A stretch of DNA of 6,445 nucleotides from an uncultured Pseudomonas sp. (GTDB taxonomy: Bacteria > Pseudomonadota > Gammaproteobacteria > Pseudomonadales > Pseudomonadaceae), in NCBI GenBank assembly GCA_946886875.1, contig CAMPJN010000223.1, positions 1-6,445 on the forward strand. The letters are read 5' to 3'. Below, piece by piece: positions 1-5,918 of the stretch. Position 1 is the stretch's first letter, and every line of letters starts with the position of its first letter. Both the position numbers and the translations under genes were made by a program. The notes beneath the pieces were generated by a model. The model did not search any database. It was not told the origin of the DNA and was given only the letters and a program-made list of their open reading frames with translations.

Positions 1-20
1 GGTTCGACTAGGATCGAACC
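1..20. promoter_or_regulatory. Candidate operator: 7-bp inverted repeat abutting the ArsR-type gene
   Basis: GGTTCGA (1-7) is followed by a 6-base spacer and its exact reverse complement TCGAACC (14-20), ending one base before the ATG at 21. The spacer contains AGGA (10-13), the probable ribosome binding site, 7 bases from the ATG. Regulators of the ArsR class commonly repress their own operon by binding such a dyad, so autoregulation is inferred. The dyad could instead act as an mRNA hairpin that masks the ribosome binding site. The promoter itself lies off the left edge. Confidence 0.5.
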
Positions 21-806
21 ATGAGTGAAGGTCCTAACATCGTGCGCATTGCGGCGCTTATCGGCGATAACGCCAGGGCGGAGGTTCTCTCCGCCTTGAT
101 GTCGGGTGGCGCGCTGACCGCTACCGAGCTGGCGGATATGGCCGGCGTTACCAAGCAAACCATCAGTTTTCACCTCGGCAAGCTGCTCGAAGCCGGGCTG
201 CTCAAGGTCGAGCAGCAGGGGCGGCACCGCTACTTCCGGCTTGCCGGGCCGGATGTCGCGCAACTGCTGGAGTCGCTGATGGGCATGGCGGTGCAAAGCG
301 AAGGCGTCCGCCCGCGAACCGGCCCGCGCGACCCTGCCCTGCGCAAAGCGCGCATCTGTTACGACCATCTTGCCGGCGAGTTGGGTGTGCTGGCGTACGA
401 GCAGATGCTGCGCCAGGGCGTGTTCGAAACCCGCCACGAAGGCCCACGGCTCACTGAACATGGGCGGTTATGGTTCCACCGTTTAGGCATAGATACGGAC
501 GCGGTTGCTTGTACAAAGCGCTCGTTTTGCAGGGCCTGTCTTGATTGGAGCGAGCGCCGACATCACCTGGCAGGCGCGCTCGGGGCGGCGCTGCTGACAC
601 GAATCCATGAACTCGGTTGGGCGAAACGGGCAAAGGACTCTCGCGTTATCGTCTTCAGCGTCCAGGGCGAAGCGTCACTGCTGGCCATGCTCGATTCGTT
701 GGGCCCTGCACCCGCCATCGCCCGACAGGGCGTTGCAAGCGACGCCCCTATCACTGCAGCTTTTCTACAGCGCCGTGAGGCACACATGGAGGTTGATTCG
801 AAATGA
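21..806 (+). CDS. ArsR-type winged-helix transcriptional regulator with extended C-terminal domain
   Basis: Predicted cytoplasmic DNA-binding repressor of 261 aa. Residues about 8-75 form an ArsR/SmtB-like winged helix: the helix around ARAEVLSALMSGG, then ALTATELADMAGV and the recognition helix TKQTISFHLGKLLEAGL, then the wing ending in GRHRYFRL. The short metal-sensing ArsR proteins are about 100-120 aa; this one has a long C-terminal domain (about 105-225) with a conserved-looking block FCRACLDWSERRHHLAG, typical of the longer ArsR-type regulators whose ligand is usually unknown. Cysteines 113, 164, 170 and 173 and His181/His182 are possible ligand or redox positions, which is inference only. 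The last 35 or so residues look like an extra tail. The ATG at 21 has AGGA seven bases upstream. The stop overlaps the next gene's start (ATGA), so the two are co-translated, and its likely target is this operon. Confidence 0.93.
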   Translation: MSEGPNIVRIAALIGDNARAEVLSALMSGGALTATELADMAGVTKQTISFHLGKLLEAGLLKVEQQGRHRYFRLAGPDVAQLLESLMGMAVQSEGVRPRTGPRDPALRKARICYDHLAGELGVLAYEQMLRQGVFETRHEGPRLTEHGRLWFHRLGIDTDAVACTKRSFCRACLDWSERRHHLAGALGAALLTRIHELGWAKRAKDSRVIVFSVQGEASLLAMLDSLGPAPAIARQGVASDAPITAAFLQRREAHMEVDSK

Positions 807-1354
807 CGCAAAGCACGACAAAATCGAGGTTCGAAGCGAAGCTGCTGCGCCCGGCCAAGTCGGACGGCGATACACCCTGGGCGTTTGCCGTTCTGCCCAA
901 GAGCGCGAGCGAAAAGCTGCCAAGGCGGGGAAGAACGACGGTAGCGGGCACCCTCAACGGCCATGGTTTCCAGGCTACGCTTGAGCCGGATGGTCAATTG
1001 AGCCACTGGCTGCGGGTAAACAAGGAGCTACTCGAAACCGCAGAGGTAAACATTGGCGACATTGCCACGCTTGAGATCATGGCGGTGGAGCAAGAGCCTG
1101 AGCCTGAGATCCCAGCCGATCTGCAACAAGCCCTGGCGGAGGCTCCCGAGGCGCGCGCAGTTTGGGACGACACAACCACCATCGCCCGCCTCGACTGGAT
1201 CCATTGGATCACCTCGGCCAAACAGGCCAAGACCCGGGCGCAGCGGATCAGCAATGCTTGCGACATGCTCGCCTCCGGGAAGCGGCGGGTTTGCTGTTTT
1301 GATCCGTCCGGCTTCTACAGCAAAGCCCTTAGCGCGCCCAAAGCGGCGGATTAG
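803..1354 (+). CDS. YdeI/OmpD-associated family protein with DUF1905 domain
   Basis: 183 aa, no signal peptide or membrane segment, so probably cytoplasmic. Residues about 8-95 match the small beta-barrel DUF1905 domain (start SRFEAKLLRP, then WAFAVLP, and GHGFQATLEPDGQLSHWLRVNKELL). Residues about 103-165 match the C-terminal helical OmdA/YdeI-type domain: PADLQQAL, then WDDTTTIARLDWIHWI, SAKQAKTRAQRI and the basic GKRR before CCFD. The family is labelled as bacteriocin protection or OmpD-associated on thin evidence, and its biochemical role is not established. The start is the ATG inside the ATGA overlap with the ArsR-type gene, with GGAGG at 788-792 ten bases upstream. The overlap implies translational coupling, and the regulator next door is the natural candidate to control it. 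Confidence 0.92.
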   Translation: MTQSTTKSRFEAKLLRPAKSDGDTPWAFAVLPKSASEKLPRRGRTTVAGTLNGHGFQATLEPDGQLSHWLRVNKELLETAEVNIGDIATLEIMAVEQEPEPEIPADLQQALAEAPEARAVWDDTTTIARLDWIHWITSAKQAKTRAQRISNACDMLASGKRRVCCFDPSGFYSKALSAPKAAD

Positions 1355-1560
1355 GCCAATCCTGCAGCGGCCGTAAAGGTGGGGGCGCCGCGCGCAGCAG
1401 AAATCTGCGCCGAGACTGGTGGGCGTGGCGCACCCTAGGAGTCAGCGCCTGCCTTGCACTGGGCTGATCGCCCTGACCACTCAGCAGTTCTCACCGATGC
1501 CAAGCGCGCAAGTCCGCCCATAGCAGCCTAGGCTTGGGTGATCGCGCCTGGATTTCGCCT
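1355..1560. other. Gene-free spacer before the diguanylate cyclase
   Basis: About 200 bases with no convincing ORF. It holds a 6-bp stem with a 7-base loop (GCGCAG 1392-1397, CTGCGC 1405-1410) that has no following T-run, so it is a poor terminator. It also holds a small GGGC/GCCC stem near 1458-1470 and a perfect 10-base palindrome AGCCTAGGCT at 1525-1534. I see no convincing -35/-10 pair, although the promoter of the cyclase gene must lie here or further upstream. Confidence 0.5.
1525..1534. promoter_or_regulatory. 10-base palindrome upstream of the cyclase gene
   Basis: AGCCTAGGCT is a perfect self-complementary decamer 26 bases before the ATG at 1561, a place where a regulator or a leader hairpin could act. 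A palindrome this short can arise by chance, and no protein is known to bind it, so the functional call is weak. Confidence 0.2.
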
Positions 1561-2634
1561 ATGAATAGCAGCGACAAGCCCAAGTCCCCAGCGCCGGTCT
1601 TTGTGCGGCGCCCGCAGTTCTGGCAGGTGGCTAAGCGCTGTTGCCAGATTGCCGGCACTGTGGATGTGGCGTTTTTCTTCCTCTTTTACGCTCTCGGCTC
1701 GCCGATCCTGGCCTGGGTCAATGTCATCAGTGTTTCCATGTACGTTCTGGCTTACCAGGCACTGGCGAAGCGACGCAATCGCCTGGCCATTGCGCTGATC
1801 TGGACGGAGGTTATCGTTCACGCCGCCTTGGGCACGCTGTTGATCGGCTGGGACAGTGGCTTTCATTACTATTTGCTGATGTTCATTCCGGCGCTGTTTC
1901 TCAGCATGCCGCTACGCGCAGCCCTTGCGGCACTGGTTTCGCTGTGGGCGTTTTACGTAGGGCTGGATACGGTGATGTGGACTGGCGCGCCGCTGCAGCC
2001 GATTTCCCGTAACGCCCTGCTGGCGGTGCACCTGTTCAATCTGAGCGTGGTGTTCGCGATGTTCAGCTACCTGTCGTTCTTCTACTTGAAGATCGTCAGT
2101 TCAGCGCAGCGCAAGCTGAGGCATATGGCGGCCACCGACCCGCTGACGAAATTGTTCAACCGCCGGCATATGATCGAATCGGCCGAGAGAGAGCTGGCCC
2201 GTTTCCAGCGCAACCAGCATCCAATCGGGGTGCTGTTGCTGGACATCGATCACTTCAAGGTCGTCAACGACAGCCATGGCCATGATGTAGGCGACAAGGT
2301 ATTGGTGGAGGTGGCGAACAGCATCAAGGCCGAGCTGAGAACCCAGGATCTGATTGCGCGCTGGGGCGGCGAGGAGTTTCTGGCCATCCTCCCGGATACC
2401 AATCTGGAGCAGGCGCGGGCGAGCGCCGAAAGGGTCAGGCAGGCGCTTATGCAACAGCGCTGGTGTTTCGACGGCAAGTCCGTCGCGATCACCATCAGTG
2501 TCGGCGTCAGCGAGGCTGAGGAAGGCGATGAGCTGATAAACGTAATCAAACGGGCGGACAAGGCGCTCTATCGTTGCAAGGACAACGGCCGCAACCGGGT
2601 TGAGGTATGCCTTGGTTCGGAAGAAACCGCGTAA
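1561..2634 (+). CDS. Membrane-anchored diguanylate cyclase (GGDEF domain)
   Basis: Makes cyclic di-GMP from two GTP at the inner membrane. With the ATG at 1561 the protein is 357 aa. Residues about 30-178 are hydrophobic with roughly six membrane segments (near 33-45, 48-66, 76-95, 101-117, 119-138 and 152-177) and basic loops such as LAKRRNR; this is a MASE-like sensor that I cannot assign to a named type. The GGDEF domain runs from about 190 to 350: DPLTKLFNRRHM at 193, the metal-binding stretch LDIDHFKVVND (Asp228, Asp230), GHDVGD, and the active site GGEEF at 269-273. RTQD at 260-263 is the RxxD product-inhibition site, five residues before GGEEF, so the enzyme should be active and feedback-inhibited. 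No EAL, PAS or receiver domain is present. An in-frame TTG at 1534 would add nine residues, but the ATG fits better. It appears to be monocistronic. Confidence 0.96.
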   Translation: MNSSDKPKSPAPVFVRRPQFWQVAKRCCQIAGTVDVAFFFLFYALGSPILAWVNVISVSMYVLAYQALAKRRNRLAIALIWTEVIVHAALGTLLIGWDSGFHYYLLMFIPALFLSMPLRAALAALVSLWAFYVGLDTVMWTGAPLQPISRNALLAVHLFNLSVVFAMFSYLSFFYLKIVSSAQRKLRHMAATDPLTKLFNRRHMIESAERELARFQRNQHPIGVLLLDIDHFKVVNDSHGHDVGDKVLVEVANSIKAELRTQDLIARWGGEEFLAILPDTNLEQARASAERVRQALMQQRWCFDGKSVAITISVGVSEAEEGDELINVIKRADKALYRCKDNGRNRVEVCLGSEETA

Positions 2635-2643
2635 GCCTCCCTT

Positions 2644-2663
2644 TCCATCCAAACAGCGATGGA
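2644..2663 (+). other. Small hairpin just after the cyclase stop
   Basis: TCCATC (2644-2649) can pair with GATGGA (2658-2663) across an 8-base loop, starting ten bases after the stop codon. No T-run follows. It may stabilise the 3' end of the mRNA or work together with the next hairpin. Confidence 0.25.
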
Positions 2664-2681
2664 CAGCTTGACGCCGAATGG

Positions 2682-2708
2682 ATAGCGTGAGCCGCGCTAT
2701 TTATTTAA
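2682..2708 (+). terminator. Probable terminator of the diguanylate cyclase gene
   Basis: ATAGCG (2682-2687) pairs perfectly with CGCTAT (2695-2700). Inner T-G and G-C pairs extend the stem to about eight pairs around a three-base loop. The T-rich stretch TTATTTAA follows at once. This is the usual geometry of an intrinsic terminator, about 50 bases after the stop codon, although the stem has only moderate GC and the T-run is interrupted. Confidence 0.45.
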
Positions 2709-2733
2709 CCCCCCTGCCCTGTTTCTAAAGAAT
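2704..2733 (+). promoter_or_regulatory. Weak candidate promoter for the DUF1993-VOC pair
   Basis: TTTAAC (2704-2709) and AAGAAT (2728-2733) are separated by 18 bases and only loosely resemble sigma-70 -35 and -10 boxes (three and four matches of six). The position fits a promoter for the next two genes, directly after the probable terminator, but the match is poor. Confidence 0.22.
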
Positions 2734-2773
2734 GCCGCGTTTCTGCTAAGCACGCCCTGGTAGAAGGATGACC

Positions 2774-3277
2774 ATGCCCCCGAAAGATATTTTCCTTCGC
2801 TACCTGAAGCAGCTACTCACGCTGACCGATAAAATCGAAGCGCATGCGGATGAGGACATATTGTCCGCCGCTTTATCGGACGATATGTTCCCGCTTGCGA
2901 CTCAAATACGTATCGCTGCAAATTTCTCGCTCAGGGCTTGCTGCCCGTTGGCAAATAGCGCGGTGATATCGTTCGATAACGGCGAGGTCAGCTTTGCCGG
3001 CTTGAAAAAGCAGCTCCAGCACACCATCGATTATCTGCACGCGTTGGATATACCGAGTGCCAATGAGGGCACGGGGGAAGTTCGCGAGAATGCGGGCTTG
3101 GCCAAAATCGCATTGCCTATCGACGAGTATGTTTACTCACTCGCCTTACCGAATTTCTTTTTCCATATCAGTATGGTTTACGCCATCGCCAAAAGCCGCG
3201 GGGTGCCTGTCAGTAAAGGCGATTACGATGGCTATCACAGCTATCCGCCGGGGTTCTCGTTCGCGCCGTCAAAATAA
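2774..3277 (+). CDS. DUF1993 family protein
   Basis: 167 aa from the ATG at 2774, soluble, with no signal peptide. The sequence follows the DUF1993 pattern: an N-terminal helix FLRYLKQLLTLTDKIEAHAD, the block SDDMFPLATQIRIAANFS, the middle TFxxL-like segment VSFAGLKKQLQHTIDYLHAL, and the characteristic end LPNFFFHISMVYAIAKSRGVPVSKGDYDG. The fold is expected to be a DinB-like four-helix bundle, but no reaction is known for the family and no obvious metal triad is claimed here. An ATG at 2768 is also in frame, but GAAGGA (2763-2768) is correctly spaced (5 bases) only for 2774. The VOC gene starts 35 bases after the stop with no terminator between them, so the two are probably one operon. The gene appears slightly less GC-rich than its neighbours. 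Confidence 0.88.
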   Translation: MPPKDIFLRYLKQLLTLTDKIEAHADEDILSAALSDDMFPLATQIRIAANFSLRACCPLANSAVISFDNGEVSFAGLKKQLQHTIDYLHALDIPSANEGTGEVRENAGLAKIALPIDEYVYSLALPNFFFHISMVYAIAKSRGVPVSKGDYDGYHSYPPGFSFAPSK

Positions 3278-3312
3278 CCGCCCTGCCCTTTGCTACTTCG
3301 AGGAGGCCGACC

Positions 3313-3759
3313 ATGGCTGAAGTCATAGGTATCGATCACATCTACATCACGGTCTCCGACCTGGCCAGGTCGGAACGTTTTTATGACCAGGTTCTTCTCG
3401 GCGCACTGGAGTTTCGCAAGAACAGCTTCAGCCTGGCCGGCGATCCGCATATCCAGTATTTCAATAAACACTTTGGCATTGTGTTGCGCCCGGCTCGCGC
3501 CATGTCGGGGCACGACCCGTATTCGCCGGGGTTGCATCACCTGTGCCTGCGCGTTGAGTCGGTGGCTGAGGTTCAGGCGGTCGCCGAGCACTTACGCAGC
3601 CAGGGCATAGAAGCGAGCGAAGCCAAGCGCTACCCGGAGTATGCCGAGGATTACAACGCGACCTTCTTTGCCGACCCCGATGGCATTCGCCTGGAGGTGA
3701 CCAACTATCGCCTGGAACGGCGCGAGCGGCATGACCACTGGGAATCGCCGGGCAATTAG
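3313..3759 (+). CDS. VOC family protein (glyoxalase/bleomycin resistance/dioxygenase fold)
   Basis: 148 aa, soluble, and the usual length for a single-polypeptide VOC protein made of two beta-alpha-beta-beta-beta modules. Module one opens with GIDHIYITVSDLARSERFY; module two opens with GLHHLCLRVESVAEVQAV and ends with FFADPDGIRLEVTNY. The metal ligands expected for the fold are visible: His9, His75 or His76, and Glu128. Family members include glyoxalase I, ring-cleavage dioxygenases and fosfomycin or bleomycin resistance proteins; nothing here picks out one substrate, so the activity is left open. The start is well supported by AGGAGG at 3301-3306, six bases before the ATG. It lies 35 bases after the DUF1993 gene and is probably co-transcribed with it. 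Confidence 0.93.
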   Translation: MAEVIGIDHIYITVSDLARSERFYDQVLLGALEFRKNSFSLAGDPHIQYFNKHFGIVLRPARAMSGHDPYSPGLHHLCLRVESVAEVQAVAEHLRSQGIEASEAKRYPEYAEDYNATFFADPDGIRLEVTNYRLERRERHDHWESPGN

Positions 3760-3769
3760 CGGGTTGCCC
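3750..3769 (+). other. Hairpin spanning the VOC gene stop codon
   Basis: GGGCAA (3750-3755) can pair with TTGCCC (3764-3769) around an 8-base loop that contains the TAG stop at 3757-3759. No T-run follows, so it is not a standard terminator. Confidence 0.25.
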
Positions 3770-3959
3770 ACAGAGGCGCGCCTGCAGGGAATCCGTTTCT
3801 CGAATACACCTTGGCGCAATCCGGGAAGGCAATGTCCCGCGTTGCCCGATTGCTGCCACCACGCTGTCAGTAGCGCGTGGTTAAGCTGCGCGCCCTTCCC
3901 ATACCCAAGAACAGGCATATGCAACTCAAGGCGCCCCCGACATTGGCGCTTTTGCCGCG
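3760..3959. other. Spacer with no recognisable gene
   Basis: Both strands are open for some distance in several frames, as usual in GC-rich DNA, but no translation here resembles a known family and no frame has a good ribosome binding site. One inverted repeat is present: ACCACGC (3858-3864) and GCGTGGT (3875-3881) with a 10-base loop and no T-run. It might end transcription of the VOC operon in a Rho-assisted way, or mean nothing. Confidence 0.4.
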
Positions 3960-4151
3960 ATGGAATTTTCCACCTTCAAACTCAAGCAAGGTATCTCCGA
4001 GGCGCTGTTGGCGGCCGTGGAGCAGATGGTCGAGGGTGGCGTCAGCGTGAACAGTCCGGCGAGTACCTTGCCCTGGCGCGTAACGGCCAGGGCAAGGATC
4101 GCGCGCTGTTGTTGCCGAATGAGGCCTATCCATAGGCCGCATTCGCGTTCA
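3960..4151 (+). pseudogene. Decayed remnant of a small ABM-like protein
   Basis: The reading frame from the ATG at 3960 gives MEFSTFKLKQGISEALLAAVEQMVE, which looks like the N-terminus of small antibiotic-biosynthesis-monooxygenase-like (ferredoxin-like fold) proteins. After about 4030 this frame turns into Arg/Cys-rich nonsense, while another plus frame gives QREQSGEYLALARNGQGK and then DRALLLPNEAYP, resembling the continuation of the same family. That frame then hits TAG at 4133-4135 and continues in frame as AAFAFIK up to the end of the convergent beta-helix gene. So one frameshift and one in-frame stop would explain the pattern. No ribosome binding site precedes 3960. The family call comes from memory of the pattern and is tentative; chance similarity is possible. 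Confidence 0.4.
4116..4145. repeat. 30-base imperfect palindrome at the 3' end of the beta-helix gene
   Basis: CGAATG (4116-4121) and CATTCG (4140-4145) flank the perfect arms GGCCTAT (4123-4129) and ATAGGCC (4132-4138), with a single A/G mismatch (4122 against 4139) and a two-base centre. As RNA it folds into a long stem on either strand. It begins six bases after the stop codon of the minus-strand gene and lies between convergent transcription units. There is no T-run on either side, so it is not a classical intrinsic terminator; it could still be a bidirectional 3'-end structure. Confidence 0.6.
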
Positions 4152-5543
4152 TCAAGGTGCGCCCAATTCAAACGCCCCCAGATCGCAGGCCGCCACGCCG
4201 TCACCAGTGCCGTCGACCGGACGCGGGAAGCCACGCTGGTCATGGTTAAGGCAATCGCCGATGGCGGCATCCAACGCCGGGCTGCCCGGCAACAAGGCGT
4301 AGGTCTTGGTCGGGCCGCCGTTGTCGCCGTCGAGGAATAGCGACTTCATCAACACGCTATAGGTCAGGTCATAGGGTACGAACAGGTTGGCGGTGCAATT
4401 GCTCGGCTCGTCATTGAGCAGCAGGCCGATGGCCTGGTAGCGATAGCTGTCGCCGAGGTTTTCGCAGTTGAAGGCGGCGCCGGTGTCCCAATCGAAATTG
4501 CCGGCGAACAGGCTGTTGCGGATCCGCAAGTCGCCCCAGTTTTGTACCCCGCCGGCATTGCCGCCGATGGTGACGTTGATCAGCTTGGCCAGGGGTAGGT
4601 CGCTTGCCGGGTTGCCGGGATAGCCATTGCTCAAACCACCACGAATATGGCCGCTGAGGGTGCTGTTGACCATCTGCAGCAGACCGCCTTGGTTGGCGAT
4701 GGCGCCGCCGACGGTATAGCGCAGACCGTAGTTTTCCAGGAATGCGCTGCGGGCGATATCGGCAGTGCCGAGGTTATAGAGACCGCCGCCGGCACCCATC
4801 AAAGCGGGGTCGGCGACACGGTTGCGACGCACGGTGCTGTTGCGCAGTTGCAGGCTGCCCTGATTGAAGATGGCGCCGCCACGGCCTTGGTTGCTGGCGC
4901 TGGAGCCTTGGGCGCGGTTGTCCTGAATGTACAGATCGCGCATCGCCAGGCTGCCGTAGTTGGCGATGGCACCGCCCTGGCCGTAGCGGTAGCGATCGGC
5001 CTCGGCAAGCGGAACTACGGCGTCCGGGGTGACCGCCTGGTTGTCCTCCAACAGCATCCGCCGCAGCGACAGCTGGCCATGGTTTTCGATGGCGCCGCCG
5101 TTGTAGGGGGTATTGCCGCCATCCATTACCAGCAGGTCGAGATTCAAGGTGGCGCCGGCCAGCACCTCGATCAAGCGCCCGTTGCTCTGGCCGCTGATAC
5201 GGCTATGCACGGTGCCGGTAACGCCTTGAATGGTCAGCTCGCCTGCAACATCGAGATCGCCATCGAGGTTGCCGTCTTCATCGAGCGGGACGCCCTTGGC
5301 GTCGAGCGGCGCGACGCGACTAAGCACATAGGTTTGTGCTTGCAGCAGTATCCGATGCGCGCCTGGCATCTGATTGGCGGCGCTCACCGCATCGCGTAAC
5401 GAGCAATGGCCATCGCAGATGCCATCGTAGTCATCGGCAGTGGTGGTCACCTCAAAGTCGCTGGCGTTGGCCAGTGCGGGCAGCCCGCCGAGAGCGGCGC
5501 AGATCAGGATGCCAGGTATGGATTTAACGGGAGAATTGAACAT
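4152..5543 (-). CDS. Secreted right-handed parallel beta-helix protein with choice-of-anchor-Q-like C-terminus
   Basis: 463 aa and exported: residues 1-27 are a Sec signal peptide (Lys7, hydrophobic core 9-24, likely cut after ALANA before SDF). The mature start carries the CSLRDAVSAAN motif (47-57) seen at the N-cap of many bacterial extracellular beta-helix proteins. About six rungs follow, each opening with a GGAI/GGLY/GGV block: near 149, 190, 222, 253, 279 and 331, with strand-turn repeats of the form NxGxLxLRxxxxxxN. The end contains DGDNGGPTKTYALLPGSPALDA, then DQRGFPRPVDGTGDG and CDLGAFE, the signature of choice-of-anchor-Q-like regions. Cysteines 43/47, 359/383 and 431/453 could form disulfides outside the cytoplasm. 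No pectate-lyase or other catalytic residues are recognised, so adhesion, surface coating or polysaccharide binding are all open. The ATG at 5543 has AAAGGA six bases upstream. A paralogue lies just upstream on the same strand. Confidence 0.92.
   Translation of the reverse strand: MFNSPVKSIPGILICAALGGLPALANASDFEVTTTADDYDGICDGHCSLRDAVSAANQMPGAHRILLQAQTYVLSRVAPLDAKGVPLDEDGNLDGDLDVAGELTIQGVTGTVHSRISGQSNGRLIEVLAGATLNLDLLVMDGGNTPYNGGAIENHGQLSLRRMLLEDNQAVTPDAVVPLAEADRYRYGQGGAIANYGSLAMRDLYIQDNRAQGSSASNQGRGGAIFNQGSLQLRNSTVRRNRVADPALMGAGGGLYNLGTADIARSAFLENYGLRYTVGGAIANQGGLLQMVNSTLSGHIRGGLSNGYPGNPASDLPLAKLINVTIGGNAGGVQNWGDLRIRNSLFAGNFDWDTGAAFNCENLGDSYRYQAIGLLLNDEPSNCTANLFVPYDLTYSVLMKSLFLDGDNGGPTKTYALLPGSPALDAAIGDCLNHDQRGFPRPVDGTGDGVAACDLGAFELGAP
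4422..4441 (-). repeat. 20-base direct repeat shared by the two paralogues (copy 1)
   Basis: The plus-strand 20-mer beginning CAGGCCGATGG and ending CTGGTAGC occurs identically at 4422-4441 and 6339-6358, inside the conserved YQAIGLL coding segment of both beta-helix genes. It is the longest exact match I noticed and supports a tandem duplication. It is coding sequence, not a separate element. Confidence 0.7.
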
Positions 5544-5549
5544 GTCGGT

Positions 5550-5555
5550 TCCTTT
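5550..5555 (-). promoter_or_regulatory. Ribosome binding site of the beta-helix gene
   Basis: On the minus strand AAAGGA lies six bases before the ATG at 5543-5541. It fixes the start, which is also supported by the signal peptide that follows. Confidence 0.75.
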
Positions 5556-5634
5556 ATGTTCAGGATTGGCAGTGTTGTGCTTACACCTGTTGTAGTAATC
5601 CCACTTGGCTACTGCTCTAAACCTCGCGGGGCGA

Positions 5635-5647
5635 ATTGAGCCTCAAT
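5635..5647. promoter_or_regulatory. 13-base perfect dyad upstream of the beta-helix gene
   Basis: ATTGAG (5635-5640) and CTCAAT (5642-5647) are exact reverse complements around one central base, about 92 bases before the ATG of the 463-aa gene. Size and position suit a dimeric regulator's operator. This is inference from symmetry only. It also overlaps the stop codon of the doubtful 76-aa ORF. Confidence 0.3.
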
Positions 5648-5873
5648 GCAAGATCGGCTCGAATGGGTAGCCGGCAGGCTGAACGGAAGCGCCACAGGCC
5701 CGCGAACGAGCCGTGCGGTGGCGATAGCGTCTTGGACGCGAAGGGCTGCCGGTAACCGCAATCCGGCCATAGCGGCGTCGGCTGCGGTATTGATGAATAT
5801 GGGGCTGGGCGGTAACAGGTCGCGGGCCGAGCGCAAGCGGGCCGGGCAATCGACTGAATGCGGGCATAAGCAT
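5643..5873 (-). CDS. Doubtful 76-aa ORF with a good ribosome binding site
   Basis: The ATG at 5873 is preceded on the minus strand by AAAGGA (5881-5886) with a seven-base spacer, as good as the site of the neighbouring real gene. The translation begins MLMPAFSRLPGPLALGPRP and then becomes very arginine-rich (residues about 29-62), with no signal peptide, domain or repeat that I recognise. Arg-rich, low-complexity translations are typical of non-coding frames in GC-rich DNA, and overlapping ORFs exist in two other frames. It may be a small leader peptide, a decayed gene or chance. Confidence 0.18.
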   Translation of the reverse strand: MLMPAFSRLPGPLALGPRPVTAQPHIHQYRSRRRYGRIAVTGSPSRPRRYRHRTARSRACGASVQPAGYPFEPILH

Positions 5874-5918
5874 GGCGAGTTCCTTTCGGGCTTCATTTTC
5901 TTGTTATGTACGGTCTAT

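Noticed and set aside
1..7. GGTTCGA as a tRNA T-loop at the window edge
   Set aside because: The following bases do not form a T-stem plus acceptor end; the seven bases are better explained as one arm of the dyad before the ATG at 21.
563..1006. 147-aa minus-strand ORF
   Set aside because: It is antisense to the ArsR-type and DUF1905 genes, with Arg/Ser/Ala-rich composition typical of shadow frames.
1392..1410. Terminator after the YdeI-like gene
   Set aside because: There is a 6-bp stem but no T-run on the plus strand, so I did not call a terminator.
1534..1560. TTG start giving a nine-residue longer cyclase
   Set aside because: The extension has no good ribosome binding site and no family-like sequence; the ATG at 1561 is more plausible.
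2101..2652. 183-aa minus-strand ORF
   Set aside because: It is antisense to the well-supported GGDEF domain and has no recognisable domain.
4116..4145. Integron attC site
   Set aside because: The palindrome lacks the RYYYAAC and GTTRRRY ends, and no integrase or cassette structure is present.
4647..5399. 250-aa plus-strand ORF
   Set aside because: It lies antisense to the beta-helix gene, is Ala/Gly/Val-rich without domain features, and is a shadow of the repeat-rich minus-strand gene.
5609..5896. Third, degraded beta-helix copy in the spacer
   Set aside because: LLPPSP in one minus frame recalls LLPGSP/LLPSSP of the paralogues, but the DQRG and CDLGA blocks and the rung repeats are missing in all frames, so the similarity is too short to support.
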